13,139 bases of DNA from Candidatus Poseidoniia archaeon. GTDB lineage: Archaea > Thermoplasmatota > Poseidoniia > MGIII > CG-Epi1. The position numbers and the translations under genes are program-made. Below are positions 5,837 through 12,409 of the stretch, in pieces. The stretch lies in NCBI GenBank assembly GCA_022449705.1, contig JAKURS010000024.1, forward strand, positions 1 through 13,139, given 5' to 3'. Below the pieces are notes generated by a model that saw only the letters and a program-made list of their open reading frames with translations, was not told the DNA's origin and ran no database searches. Position 1 is the stretch's first letter. Each line of letters starts with the position of its first letter.

Positions 5837-7135
5837 TCAGGCGCGTACGACGCGTGCCTTCACGTCGCCCAGCGACGCCATGACGTTGCGCGTATCAACC
5901 ACTAACGGCGCGTGTTCGCCTACCAGCGCGTAATCGACATCTTTGTGATCGGTGGCGATGAGCACTCCGTCGCAGTTGCGCAGCGTTTCTGCGGTCAGCG
6001 GCGTAGACTTGCGGCCGTGGTATTCAGCGACAAAGGGGTCGTGGTAGCTGACACGGGCGCCCTTGACTTCGAGCAGTTCCAGCAGCCGTCCGGCAGGCGA
6101 CTCGCGGGTGTCTTCGATGTTGCGCTTGTAGGCCACTCCCAAAAGCAGAATGCGGCTGCCGCGAATCGCCCTGCCGTCGTCATTGAGCGCTCGGAGCAAG
6201 CGATGACCGACGTGCTCTGTCATCGCCATGTTCAGCTCGCCGGCGAGCTCGATAAAGCGCGCGGTGGTGTTGAACTCCTTGGCGCGCCACGCCAGATAGA
6301 ACGGGTCGACCGGGATGCAGTGGCCGCCCATGCCGGGGCCGGGGTAGAAGGGCATGAAGCCGAACGGCTTGGTCGCAGCGGCTTCGACCACTTCCCAGAT
6401 GTTGACACCCATGCGGTCGAACACCAGTTTCAGTTCGTTGACCATGGCGATATTTACGGCGCGGAAAATATTCTCCATCAGCTTGGTCGCCTCCGCCGCC
6501 TCCAGGGAAGAGACGGGGACGGTGCGCGGCACTACTGATTCGTAGAGTGCGACTGCTAGGTCACGGCACGCGTCGGTGTAGCCGCTGACGACCTTGGGGA
6601 TATCGCCCATCCCATAATTCTCGTTGCCGGGGTCCTCGCGCTCGGGCGAGTACGCCAGGAAGTAATCTTTGCCGGCGCGCAGCCCGCTCGCCTCGAGCCG
6701 TGGCAGCAGCAGCTCGCGCGTCGTACCGGGCCAGGTAGTCGATTCCAGCGCGATCAGCTGCCCTTCGCGCAGTGTCGCCGTGATGGCATCTGCGGCCGTC
6801 TCAACGTAGCTCATGTCGGGTTGGTGATGCTTGTCGAGCGGTGTCGGAACGCAGATGAGCACGGCGTCCGCCTCGCCCAGCCGCGCGAAGTCGACGGTCG
6901 CTTCACCGTTGCGCGCCAGCTCCTGCATCGCCTTGCGGGAAATGTGCCGCATTACTTGCTCACCACGGTTAATCTGCTCGACGCGCTGTGAATCGGTATC
7001 GAAGCCGAGTACGGGAAAGCCGGCGCGAGCGAAGTTGAGTGAGAGCGGCAGTCCGACGTAGCCCAGTCCGACGATGCCGACGGTGGCCTTGTGGGATATG
7101 ATGCGCCGGTGCAGCTGCTTTGCGGGAGTGGTCAC
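5837..7135 (-). CDS. UDP-sugar 6-dehydrogenase (UDP-GlcNAc/ManNAc/Glc type)
   Basis: This 432-residue cytosolic enzyme performs the NAD-dependent four-electron oxidation of a UDP-hexose(amine) to the uronate, a precursor for surface glycans or protein glycosylation. The N-terminal Rossmann motif is GLGYVGLP at 23-30. The central domain has Lys218 in LEAAEATKLMEN. The catalytic loop GGHCIPVDPFYLAW has the nucleophile Cys273. The C-terminal UDP-binding domain has GVAYKRNIEDTRESP at 333-347. FGFMPFYPGPGMGGHC resembles WbpA-type UDP-GlcNAc dehydrogenases more than UDP-ManNAc (WecC) or UDP-glucose (Ugd) enzymes, but the substrate cannot be fixed from sequence alone. The length is normal for the family. 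The GTG start is supported by a TTTAAA box 26-27 bases upstream. That box lies at the end of the ilvE gene, so this gene can be expressed separately. No glycosyltransferase lies next to it. Confidence 0.93.
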   Translation of the reverse strand: MTTPAKQLHRRIISHKATVGIVGLGYVGLPLSLNFARAGFPVLGFDTDSQRVEQINRGEQVMRHISRKAMQELARNGEATVDFARLGEADAVLICVPTPLDKHHQPDMSYVETAADAITATLREGQLIALESTTWPGTTRELLLPRLEASGLRAGKDYFLAYSPEREDPGNENYGMGDIPKVVSGYTDACRDLAVALYESVVPRTVPVSSLEAAEATKLMENIFRAVNIAMVNELKLVFDRMGVNIWEVVEAAATKPFGFMPFYPGPGMGGHCIPVDPFYLAWRAKEFNTTARFIELAGELNMAMTEHVGHRLLRALNDDGRAIRGSRILLLGVAYKRNIEDTRESPAGRLLELLEVKGARVSYHDPFVAEYHGRKSTPLTAETLRNCDGVLIATDHKDVDYALVGEHAPLVVDTRNVMASLGDVKARVVRA

Positions 7136-7158
7136 GGCGCTCGCCAGCCGGCGGAGAC

Positions 7159-7164
7159 TTTAAA
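7159..7164 (-). promoter_or_regulatory. TATA box for the UDP-sugar dehydrogenase gene
   Basis: TTTAAA is centred 26-27 bases before the GTG at 7135, the ideal leaderless spacing. It overlaps the stop codon of ilvE, so the dehydrogenase promoter is embedded in the 3' end of the upstream gene. Confidence 0.6.
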
Positions 7165-8170
7165 CTTCCACGACCCAGCCGAACTCGTCGGGGGCGTCGC
7201 CATGCTGGATGGCGGTCAGCGCCTCGTAGAGCGCGCGCGTGCGTGGCCCGACTCCGCCGCCGCTGAACTGGTGGTCCTTGCCTTCGTAGTTGATGCAGCC
7301 GATGGGCGAGATGACTGCGGCGGTGCCGGAGCAGAAGAGCTCATCGGCGCCGAGCGCCTCGTCGATGGAGACGCGGCGCTCCTCGACTTTTAGCCCGAAA
7401 CGGTCTGCCGCCAGTTGCAGCACCGAGTCACGCGTCACGCCGGGCAGGATTGAGCCGCTCAGGGCGGGGGTGACGAGCGTGTCGCCGAATAATGCGAAGA
7501 AGTTGGCGGCGCCGACCTCCTCGATATAGCGCTCCTCTACTGCATCCAGGTAGACCACTTCGGCGAAGCCCTTTCGTCGGGCGTGGCCGCTCGGCAGCAT
7601 TCCGGGAGCGTAATTGCCGATGGCCTTGACACCACCAGTTCCTTTCGGGGCGGCGCGGTGGAAGTCGCGTGTTACCAGCAGCCGGATGGGCGTCAGCCCG
7701 CCCTTGAAGTAGGGGCCGACCGGCGACGCGTAGACCAGGAATGCGAATTCGGGTGCCGGCGCGACTCCCAGAATGGCGCCGCTGCCGAATACCAGCGGGC
7801 GGATGTAGAGCGCGCCGTCGTCGTTTGGTGGGATGAAATCACTGTTTTCGCTGACGACGTCGCGCACCGCGGACAGGAACATCTCCTCGGGAACGGGTGG
7901 CATCGAGAGCCGGCGGCAACCGTCACGCAGTCGCGCCGCGTTCATCGCCGGCCGGAAGAGCAGGATGCGGCCGTCGTCGGCGCTATACGCCTTCAAGCCC
8001 TCAAAGAGGCCCTGCCCGTAGTTCAGGACGCACGCCGCCGGCGAGAGCTCAAGGTTCTGGAACGGCTGCAGCTCGCCCGGCTGCCATTCATCGCCCAGCT
8101 CGCAGCGGGCGATGAACATCGTGCGGGTGGGGGTGAAGGAGAAGGTCAGCTCGCCGAAGTCGATACTCAT
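7160..8170 (-). CDS. ilvE: Branched-chain amino acid aminotransferase
   Basis: This 336-residue enzyme is a fold-type IV PLP protein that transfers amino groups between leucine, isoleucine or valine and 2-oxoglutarate, the last step of branched-chain amino acid synthesis. YGQGLFEGLKAY at 51-62, RPLVFGSGAILGVAPAPEF near 124-142, and GTGGVKAIGNYAPG with the PLP Lys182 are typical of the longer, group II BCATs found in eukaryotes and many bacteria. IEEVGAANFF (Glu219 region) and CSGTAAVISPIG (280-291, phosphate-binding loop) complete the active site. I start it at the ATG 8168-8170: MSIDFGELTFSF matches the family N-terminus. The frame runs open for 25 more codons, but those overlap the preceding gene. 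The ATG overlaps the stop of the upstream aminotransferase in an ATGA arrangement, with GAGG upstream, so translation is coupled. Complete and probably functional. Confidence 0.95.
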   Translation of the reverse strand: MSIDFGELTFSFTPTRTMFIARCELGDEWQPGELQPFQNLELSPAACVLNYGQGLFEGLKAYSADDGRILLFRPAMNAARLRDGCRRLSMPPVPEEMFLSAVRDVVSENSDFIPPNDDGALYIRPLVFGSGAILGVAPAPEFAFLVYASPVGPYFKGGLTPIRLLVTRDFHRAAPKGTGGVKAIGNYAPGMLPSGHARRKGFAEVVYLDAVEERYIEEVGAANFFALFGDTLVTPALSGSILPGVTRDSVLQLAADRFGLKVEERRVSIDEALGADELFCSGTAAVISPIGCINYEGKDHQFSGGGVGPRTRALYEALTAIQHGDAPDEFGWVVEV

Positions 8171-9474
8171 CGCTTCGCCTCGCCGAACATCGCCAGCCGC
8201 TCTTCCAGCACCGGATACTCTTTCTCGCTGACGAACGACACGCATACCCGCAGTCCGTCCCGGGAAGAGCCGGCCGACTTTAGCGTGATGGTCGAAATCC
8301 CGTGGCGTAGCAGCTCGAGCAGCAACTCCTCCGACTCGAGCCCGGGATAGTTGAGCGTCAGATAGAAGCCGTCGCCAATCGGCCGGCCGTAGTCATCCTG
8401 GTAGACCAGTTCGAAACCTGCCGCCAGGAACATCTTCCGAAGGTGGCGGGCGCGTTCGCCATACTCCCGTGTACGTGCCACAAAGTCCAGCTCGCCATCG
8501 CAGGCCGCTTCGAGCATCGCCGCCAGTCCGTGCTGTGCGGTGTGCGACGCACCGGAAGTGGTGACGTAGAGCCCGCCGTGCGCGAAGGCGTGGCCGAACT
8601 GCGTGGTGCCGCAGCTGGTCTCGAGCGCCAGAAATTCGCGTTCGCGCAGCGTCGGGGAAATCACGGCCAGCGCACAGCGCTGGCCGGGATACGAGAACGC
8701 CTTGGATGATGAGAGCAGGAGCACCCAATTCTGCCCGTAGCGCCCGACGGTCGGGACGAACGGCGGCTCGCCCGGCTGCGAGTAATCCTGGCGGAAGTCC
8801 ATCCCCAAGTAGGCCTGGTCCTCGATTGCCAGTACGTCATGCTCGTCGCAGAGACGGGCGATGCCTTCCAGCTCCGGTTCGGTGAGGCAGATCCAACTGG
8901 GATTATTGGGCGATGACCAGAACACGCCGCCGACATCGCCGCGCGCAAGTCGTTCTTCGAGCGCTGCGAGCAGGCCGTCGCCGCGCAGGTCGCCCAGCTC
9001 TAGTCCATCAATTGGCAGGCCGAGAAAGCGCGCCTGCAGCTGGCTGACCGGAAAAGTTGGGTCAAGGAACAGGATGGTTTCCTTGCCAGAGTGCATGCGC
9101 GCTGCCAGCGCCTGGGCGACGAAGCCGCCTTGCATCGAGCCGCAGGTGGCGACGATGCATTCCGCAGGGGCGTCGAGGTCGAGGAATGCCTTGAGGAAGC
9201 GCGTGCCGGCGCGCTTAAGCCGTGGAATGCCGTCGAAGGGGGGATACGCGCCGTGCGTCCCCGTCTCGAGCGCCTCGCGCTCTGCTTCAGCGGCCTGTGG
9301 GGGCGGCGGGATGTTGGGGACGCCAAACTCCATGCGCACGAACTGGATGCCGGTCTCTGCCTCGAGCAGCGTCGCCAGCCGGTTCACCTCGCGGATGGCG
9401 AGCCGCCCGCTGTCGAAGCCGGTCCGCTCGAGCAGCGCTTCCAGCGTCTGGCGAGAAATTGGGATACCGTGCAT
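8167..9474 (-). CDS. PLP-dependent aminotransferase, class I/II (fold type I), substrate unknown
   Basis: This 435-residue protein has the landmarks of aspartate-aminotransferase-fold enzymes. TGTHGAYPPFDGIPRLKRA (71-89) corresponds to the YxxxxGxxxLR segment. SPNNPSW at 188-194 binds substrate and cofactor. The Asp of AIEDQAYLGMDF (Asp219) pairs with the pyridine nitrogen. SSSKAFSYPGQRCA carries the Schiff-base Lys258, and the terminal Arg409 (GLRVCVSF) would bind the substrate carboxylate. The exact donor and acceptor cannot be read from this. Its coupling to ilvE suggests amino acid synthesis or turnover, perhaps of aromatic or branched-chain residues. I start at the ATG 9472-9474 (MHGIPISRQTLEALL): a TATA-like box lies about 29 bases upstream, and the longer open frame beyond it is Arg/Ser/Cys-rich shadow sequence. 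It is divergent from thiR across an 88-base spacer. Confidence 0.92.
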   Translation of the reverse strand: MHGIPISRQTLEALLERTGFDSGRLAIREVNRLATLLEAETGIQFVRMEFGVPNIPPPPQAAEAEREALETGTHGAYPPFDGIPRLKRAGTRFLKAFLDLDAPAECIVATCGSMQGGFVAQALAARMHSGKETILFLDPTFPVSQLQARFLGLPIDGLELGDLRGDGLLAALEERLARGDVGGVFWSSPNNPSWICLTEPELEGIARLCDEHDVLAIEDQAYLGMDFRQDYSQPGEPPFVPTVGRYGQNWVLLLSSSKAFSYPGQRCALAVISPTLREREFLALETSCGTTQFGHAFAHGGLYVTTSGASHTAQHGLAAMLEAACDGELDFVARTREYGERARHLRKMFLAAGFELVYQDDYGRPIGDGFYLTLNYPGLESEELLLELLRHGISTITLKSAGSSRDGLRVCVSFVSEKEYPVLEERLAMFGEAKR

Positions 9475-9500
9475 GCCTCGCTCCGGCAGCCCGCCTCGGC

Positions 9501-9506
9501 TAATAA
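9501..9506 (-). promoter_or_regulatory. TATA-like box for the aminotransferase-ilvE operon
   Basis: TTATTA on the minus strand is centred about 29 bases before the ATG at 9474. This supports that start codon and a short or absent leader for the two-gene operon. Confidence 0.5.
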
Positions 9507-9527
9507 CCGTTGCACCGCCGGTATACC

Positions 9528-9533
9528 TAAAAA
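9528..9533 (+). promoter_or_regulatory. TATA-like box for the thiR-symporter operon
   Basis: TAAAAA is centred about 32 bases before the ATG at 9563. It abuts the left arm of the inverted repeat, so a protein bound to the repeat would block access to the promoter or to the transcription start. Confidence 0.4.
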
Positions 9534-9559
9534 CCGCTTCTGGAATCTGATAAGCGGTT
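9532..9559. promoter_or_regulatory. Inverted repeat before thiR, candidate ThiR operator
   Basis: Arms AACCGCTT (9532-9539) and AAGCGGTT (9552-9559) are perfect inverse complements separated by 12 bases. The right arm ends three bases before the thiR ATG. It spans the expected transcription start of thiR, which is the position of a repressor site. I infer autoregulation by ThiR, because archaeal ThiR proteins are described as controlling their own thiamine operons; the actual binding motif for this lineage is not known to me. Confidence 0.55.
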
Positions 9560-9562
9560 AAT

Positions 9563-10366
9563 ATGATACCGACTGAACTGAACGGAAACCTGCTCAAGGA
9601 ATTGCGCGGCCGCACCTGCCGGCTGCTCTCGCACGAAAAGTGGACGCAGGCGCAACTAGGGCGTGCCCTCGGCGTGAGCCAGGTGATGGCGGGCAACTAC
9701 CTCGCCAGCATGCCCGTGCCGCTGCCCGAACCGACCGAGAGCGACCTGCAGCAGGCTGCGCGTCGCCTGGCGGGGGCGTTGCGCGACGGCGCGGTGCGCG
9801 AGTGGGCGCTGGCACTCGTTATAGACGGCGAGCCACTGACCATCCGGCTCCCCTCAGGGGGGGCGCGCGAAGCGGTGCTGGCCGACCTGGCGCGAGCGCG
9901 CAAGCGGCTCTCGCCGCTGCTGGCGCACCTCTCGCCTGAAGTGCGCTGCAACCTGGCGTGCGCGCTGCCCGACGCCAAGGCTGCCGACGCCATCGCCGCC
10001 TTCCCGGGCCGGCTGACGCCGGTCGCTGGCGAAGCGCGTCCGCTCGCGCCGGCTGAGTTCGGCGCGTCACACCACCTCGCCGAACTGCTGCTGCTGCTGC
10101 GCCAGCGGATGCCCGCCCGCAGGGCAATAGTCAACCTGCGCTGGGACGCGGTGGTCGCGGACGCGCTGCCGCGCGCCGGAATCCGGCTGGCGAAGCTGGT
10201 GCGCAAGGGTGACCGGCTGGAACTGCCGGGGGGCGGACTTGCGCCAGCGCTGGTCGACGAAGGCGCCATCGGCTGGGAGCCGGCGCTCTACCTGCACGGC
10301 GACACGCTCGACGAAGTGGCGACGCAGGTTGAAGCGCTGGCCGTCGCGGCGGAGCTGGCAGCATGA
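9563..10366 (+). CDS. thiR: ThiR, thiamine-responsive transcription regulator (HTH plus ThiN-like domain)
   Basis: This 267-residue regulator has a helix-turn-helix at about residues 25-50 (WTQAQLGRALGVSQVMAGNY). A central helical region and a C-terminal thiamine-phosphate-synthase-like (ThiN) domain follow. Landmarks of the ThiN domain are: CNLACALPDA at 129-138; FPGRLTPV at 147-154, corresponding to the family's ipGRI; FGASHHLAELLLLL at 166-179, the family's FGASxHxA; RRAIVNLRWD at 186-195, corresponding to RaaxNIRYd; and GAIGWEPALYLHGDTLDEVA at 234-253, the family's gGxGxEPxxxvxG segment. In archaeal ThiR proteins this domain is thought to sense thiamine phosphates instead of making them. 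Its stop overlaps the symporter start in an ATGA arrangement, so regulator and transporter form one operon. An inverted repeat covers its promoter. Thiamine pyrophosphokinase lies just beyond the symporter on the opposite strand, which fits the assignment well. Confidence 0.85.
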   Translation: MIPTELNGNLLKELRGRTCRLLSHEKWTQAQLGRALGVSQVMAGNYLASMPVPLPEPTESDLQQAARRLAGALRDGAVREWALALVIDGEPLTIRLPSGGAREAVLADLARARKRLSPLLAHLSPEVRCNLACALPDAKAADAIAAFPGRLTPVAGEARPLAPAEFGASHHLAELLLLLRQRMPARRAIVNLRWDAVVADALPRAGIRLAKLVRKGDRLELPGGGLAPALVDEGAIGWEPALYLHGDTLDEVATQVEALAVAAELAA

Positions 10367-11793
10367 GCAGCGGCTTCGCGCTGTTGCTGATGCTGGCGAC
10401 GCTCGGCTTCTTCGGCTTCATCGGCTGGCAGGCGGGCCGCGAGCGGCAATTCGACCGCGACTACTTCCTTTCGGCGCGCGGAACGCAGCCGTGGCAGGTC
10501 ATTGGCCTTTCGCTCTTCGCGTCGGGTATGGGCATCTGGATTCTTTTTTCGCCGTCGGAAGTGGGCTACTATTCCGGCTTCTACGACGTTTTCGCATATG
10601 CGCTCTCGGCGGCGACGCCGTTCCTGCTGCTGGCGTATCTCGGCCCGTTGGTGCGCGAACAGCTGCCCGACGGCATCACGCTCGCTGACTATGTTCGCAC
10701 GCGGCTGGGGCGACCGATGCAGGTCTACGTCGGCTGCATCGCCGTGCTATACATGTTCACTTTCCTCTTCGCCGAATTCACCGCCATCGGCAAGGCGATG
10801 CACGTCTTGGCCGGCGTCGAGCCAATTATCCCGATAGTCGCCGTCGCGGCCGTAACGGCGGCTTACACCGCCTACGGCGGGTTGCCGGCGTCGTTGGGGA
10901 CTGACCGTATCCAGGCCTGGTTCATCATCTGGCTGCTGCTGGTGGTGGCGCTGTTGATGCTGGGCGACGGACCGCGCAACCTGTGGGACCGTGCAGTGGC
11001 ATTCAACCCGGAAGACGACTGGAGCATCGGCAGCATCACCTTTACCAGCACCGAGACGCTCAAGAGCGGGCTGGCGCTGCTCATCGCGATTACTGCCGCC
11101 GAGATGTTCTCGCAGGGCAACTGGCAGCGCACCTGGGCCTCACGCGACGATGACGCGCTGCGGCGCGGCGCCTTCCTTGCGGCGGGACTCTGTTTCGTGG
11201 CGGTGCTGGTGATGGGGTTCCTCGGCACCGTCGTGGCGGGTGGCGGCGCGGTAGCCGACCCGTCGGCGGCGTTCTTCTACCTGCTCGACGGCTATCCGGC
11301 GCTGCTGCTGGCGTTCTTCGTCGTGCTGGGTGTGGCGCTGGTCTGCTCCAGCGTCGACACATTGCAGAACGCGATTGTCGCCTCGATTTCGCAGGACCTC
11401 TCCGACCAGCGGCTGACGTTGGCGCAGGCGCGGCAGCTGTCACTGCTGCTGATTCTCCCCGCTATCTGGCTGGCGCTGGTTATGCAAACAGGCTCGGTCT
11501 TCGCCATCTTCTTGTTCGCCGACCTGCTGGCAACTGCGACGGTGCTGCAGGTTCTGCTCTCACTCTGGGACCGTGTCGTCCCGCAGGCGGCGCTGGCGGG
11601 CGCCATTACCGGCCTGCTCGCAGTCGTGGCCTACGGCGCCGCGACCGCCGACCTGGCGACCGGCGTGGGTTATCTGACCTCGCCGACCAATGACTGGGGG
11701 CTCGCCAACCTAGGTGTCTTCCTCTCGGCGCTGGTTGTTTCGGGCGTCGTCACAGTGGCTGGTTCGCTGGCGCTTAACTCCGACGATCAGTAA
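10363..11793 (+). CDS. Sodium:solute symporter (SSS family), probable thiamine or precursor importer
   Basis: This 476-residue membrane transporter has about 13 hydrophobic helices, in keeping with the LeuT-fold SSS family. DYFLSARGTQPW at 33-44 follows the first helix. YTAYGGLPASLGTDRIQAWF at 168-187 is the family's strongest signature (YxxxGGxxAxxxTDxxQ). SSVDT at 329-333 sits where SSS proteins bind sodium (Na2 site). GNWQRTWASRDDDALRRGA near 252-270 is another conserved block. SSS proteins carry many solutes, so the family alone does not give the substrate. Location does: the gene is coupled to thiR and faces thiamine pyrophosphokinase. A PanF-like SSS transporter named ThiV has been predicted as a thiamine-regulated importer in bacteria and haloarchaea. 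I therefore infer uptake of thiamine or its pyrimidine moiety. GGAG precedes the ATG. The 3' end is ten bases from the convergent kinase gene. Confidence 0.92.
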   Translation: MSSGFALLLMLATLGFFGFIGWQAGRERQFDRDYFLSARGTQPWQVIGLSLFASGMGIWILFSPSEVGYYSGFYDVFAYALSAATPFLLLAYLGPLVREQLPDGITLADYVRTRLGRPMQVYVGCIAVLYMFTFLFAEFTAIGKAMHVLAGVEPIIPIVAVAAVTAAYTAYGGLPASLGTDRIQAWFIIWLLLVVALLMLGDGPRNLWDRAVAFNPEDDWSIGSITFTSTETLKSGLALLIAITAAEMFSQGNWQRTWASRDDDALRRGAFLAAGLCFVAVLVMGFLGTVVAGGGAVADPSAAFFYLLDGYPALLLAFFVVLGVALVCSSVDTLQNAIVASISQDLSDQRLTLAQARQLSLLLILPAIWLALVMQTGSVFAIFLFADLLATATVLQVLLSLWDRVVPQAALAGAITGLLAVVAYGAATADLATGVGYLTSPTNDWGLANLGVFLSALVVSGVVTVAGSLALNSDDQ

Positions 11794-11803
11794 ATAAAGC
11801 ACT

Positions 11804-12409
11804 TCAGTCGTGCAATGCCCGGAAATTACCCTCGAGCAGCAGCAGTTTCCCGGAGTGGCACTCGACCCGTACGCGGCCTCCTGCACCGACCTCATTGTGT
11901 AGCCCGCGCGCGCCTATTGCGAGCGTTTCGCGCGCCAGCTCCCAGCGCGCGCCGCCCACGCTTACGACCGCCTCCGGCAGTGCTATCAGTGAGAAGAGCG
12001 TTCCCGGCTGCGCGGCGAACTCGGCGCTGCCCACGACTGCCGTCACGCGAAAGCGGTCGTCGTGCAGCTGGACTCCCTCGAACGCCAGCGCCAGTGCCGC
12101 CAGCGTGTGGTCGAGCCGGCCGCCACTCCAGCCGATGACCACGATGTCGTCGGCGCCCTGCACCCGGGTCCACGTGACCGCTTTCTCCAGGTCTGAGCGG
12201 TTGGGGTCGTCGTCGCGCACCAGTCGGTTGGCCAGTTTTTCTCGTGCCGCCGCGGAGAGCGAGTCCAGATCACCCACAACCGCGTCCGGTTCGATGCCAG
12301 CGGCAAGCAGTCGCTCGCCGCCGCCGTCAGCACCGACGACCAGCGCGTCGCGCGCCAGTTTCGTTACATTGGCAGGCAGCGGCCGGTCGCCTGCGACGAG
12401 CGCTTTCAC
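11804..12409 (-). CDS. tpk: Thiamine pyrophosphokinase
   Basis: This 201-residue kinase transfers pyrophosphate from ATP to thiamine, giving the active cofactor in one step. The N-terminal catalytic domain has ADGGGERLL from 27, GDLDS at 46-50 (metal and ATP binding), SDLEKA at 72-77 and GGRLDH at 96-101. The C-terminal thiamine-binding beta domain has GTLFSLIAL at 136-144, GGARWEL at 152-158 and GKLLLLEG at 187-194. One deviation is that the usual Ser-Asn of the thiamine pocket (TSNE) reads LHNE here (His171-Asn172). The C-terminal domain distinguishes it from the related archaeal MptE pterin pyrophosphokinase. The start is GTG; it overlaps the stop of the geranylgeranyl reductase gene by GTGA, so translation is coupled to it, and I see no clear Shine-Dalgarno. 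Many archaea make the cofactor from thiamine phosphate by ThiL, so a TPK suggests salvage of free thiamine. Confidence 0.9.
   Translation of the reverse strand: MKALVAGDRPLPANVTKLARDALVVGADGGGERLLAAGIEPDAVVGDLDSLSAAAREKLANRLVRDDDPNRSDLEKAVTWTRVQGADDIVVIGWSGGRLDHTLAALALAFEGVQLHDDRFRVTAVVGSAEFAAQPGTLFSLIALPEAVVSVGGARWELARETLAIGARGLHNEVGAGGRVRVECHSGKLLLLEGNFRALHD

Noticed and set aside
5912..6538. Plus-strand frame of 208 codons across the UDP-sugar dehydrogenase
   Set aside because: It is the mirror of a strongly supported enzyme and has no recognisable motif or promoter.
8171..8245. 25-residue extension of IlvE to 8245
   Set aside because: It lies inside the preceding aminotransferase gene and does not resemble a BCAT N-terminus; the ATGA overlap at 8167-8170 gives a natural start.
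7583..8350. Plus-strand frame of 255 codons across ilvE
   Set aside because: It is antisense to IlvE, whose PLP lysine and family motifs are intact; the antisense translation shows no domain.
9475..9696. N-terminal extension of the aminotransferase to a start at 9696
   Set aside because: The extra residues are Arg/Ser/Cys-rich, would overlap the start of thiR and both promoters, and a TATA-like box fits the ATG at 9474.
9563..10366. Thiamine-phosphate synthase enzyme (ThiN) rather than a regulator
   Set aside because: The protein begins with a clear helix-turn-helix and has no ThiD kinase domain, which is the ThiR layout; loss of catalytic residues could not be confirmed without an alignment.
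11794..11803. Terminator between the convergent symporter and TPK genes
   Set aside because: The gap is only ten bases and contains no stem-loop or T-rich run that I could support in either direction.
11804..12409. Archaeal MptE-type 6-hydroxymethylpterin pyrophosphokinase
   Set aside because: The catalytic motifs are shared by the superfamily, but the C-terminal domain (FSLIAL, GGARWEL, GKLLLLEG) is the thiamine-binding domain of TPK, and ThiR lies nearby.
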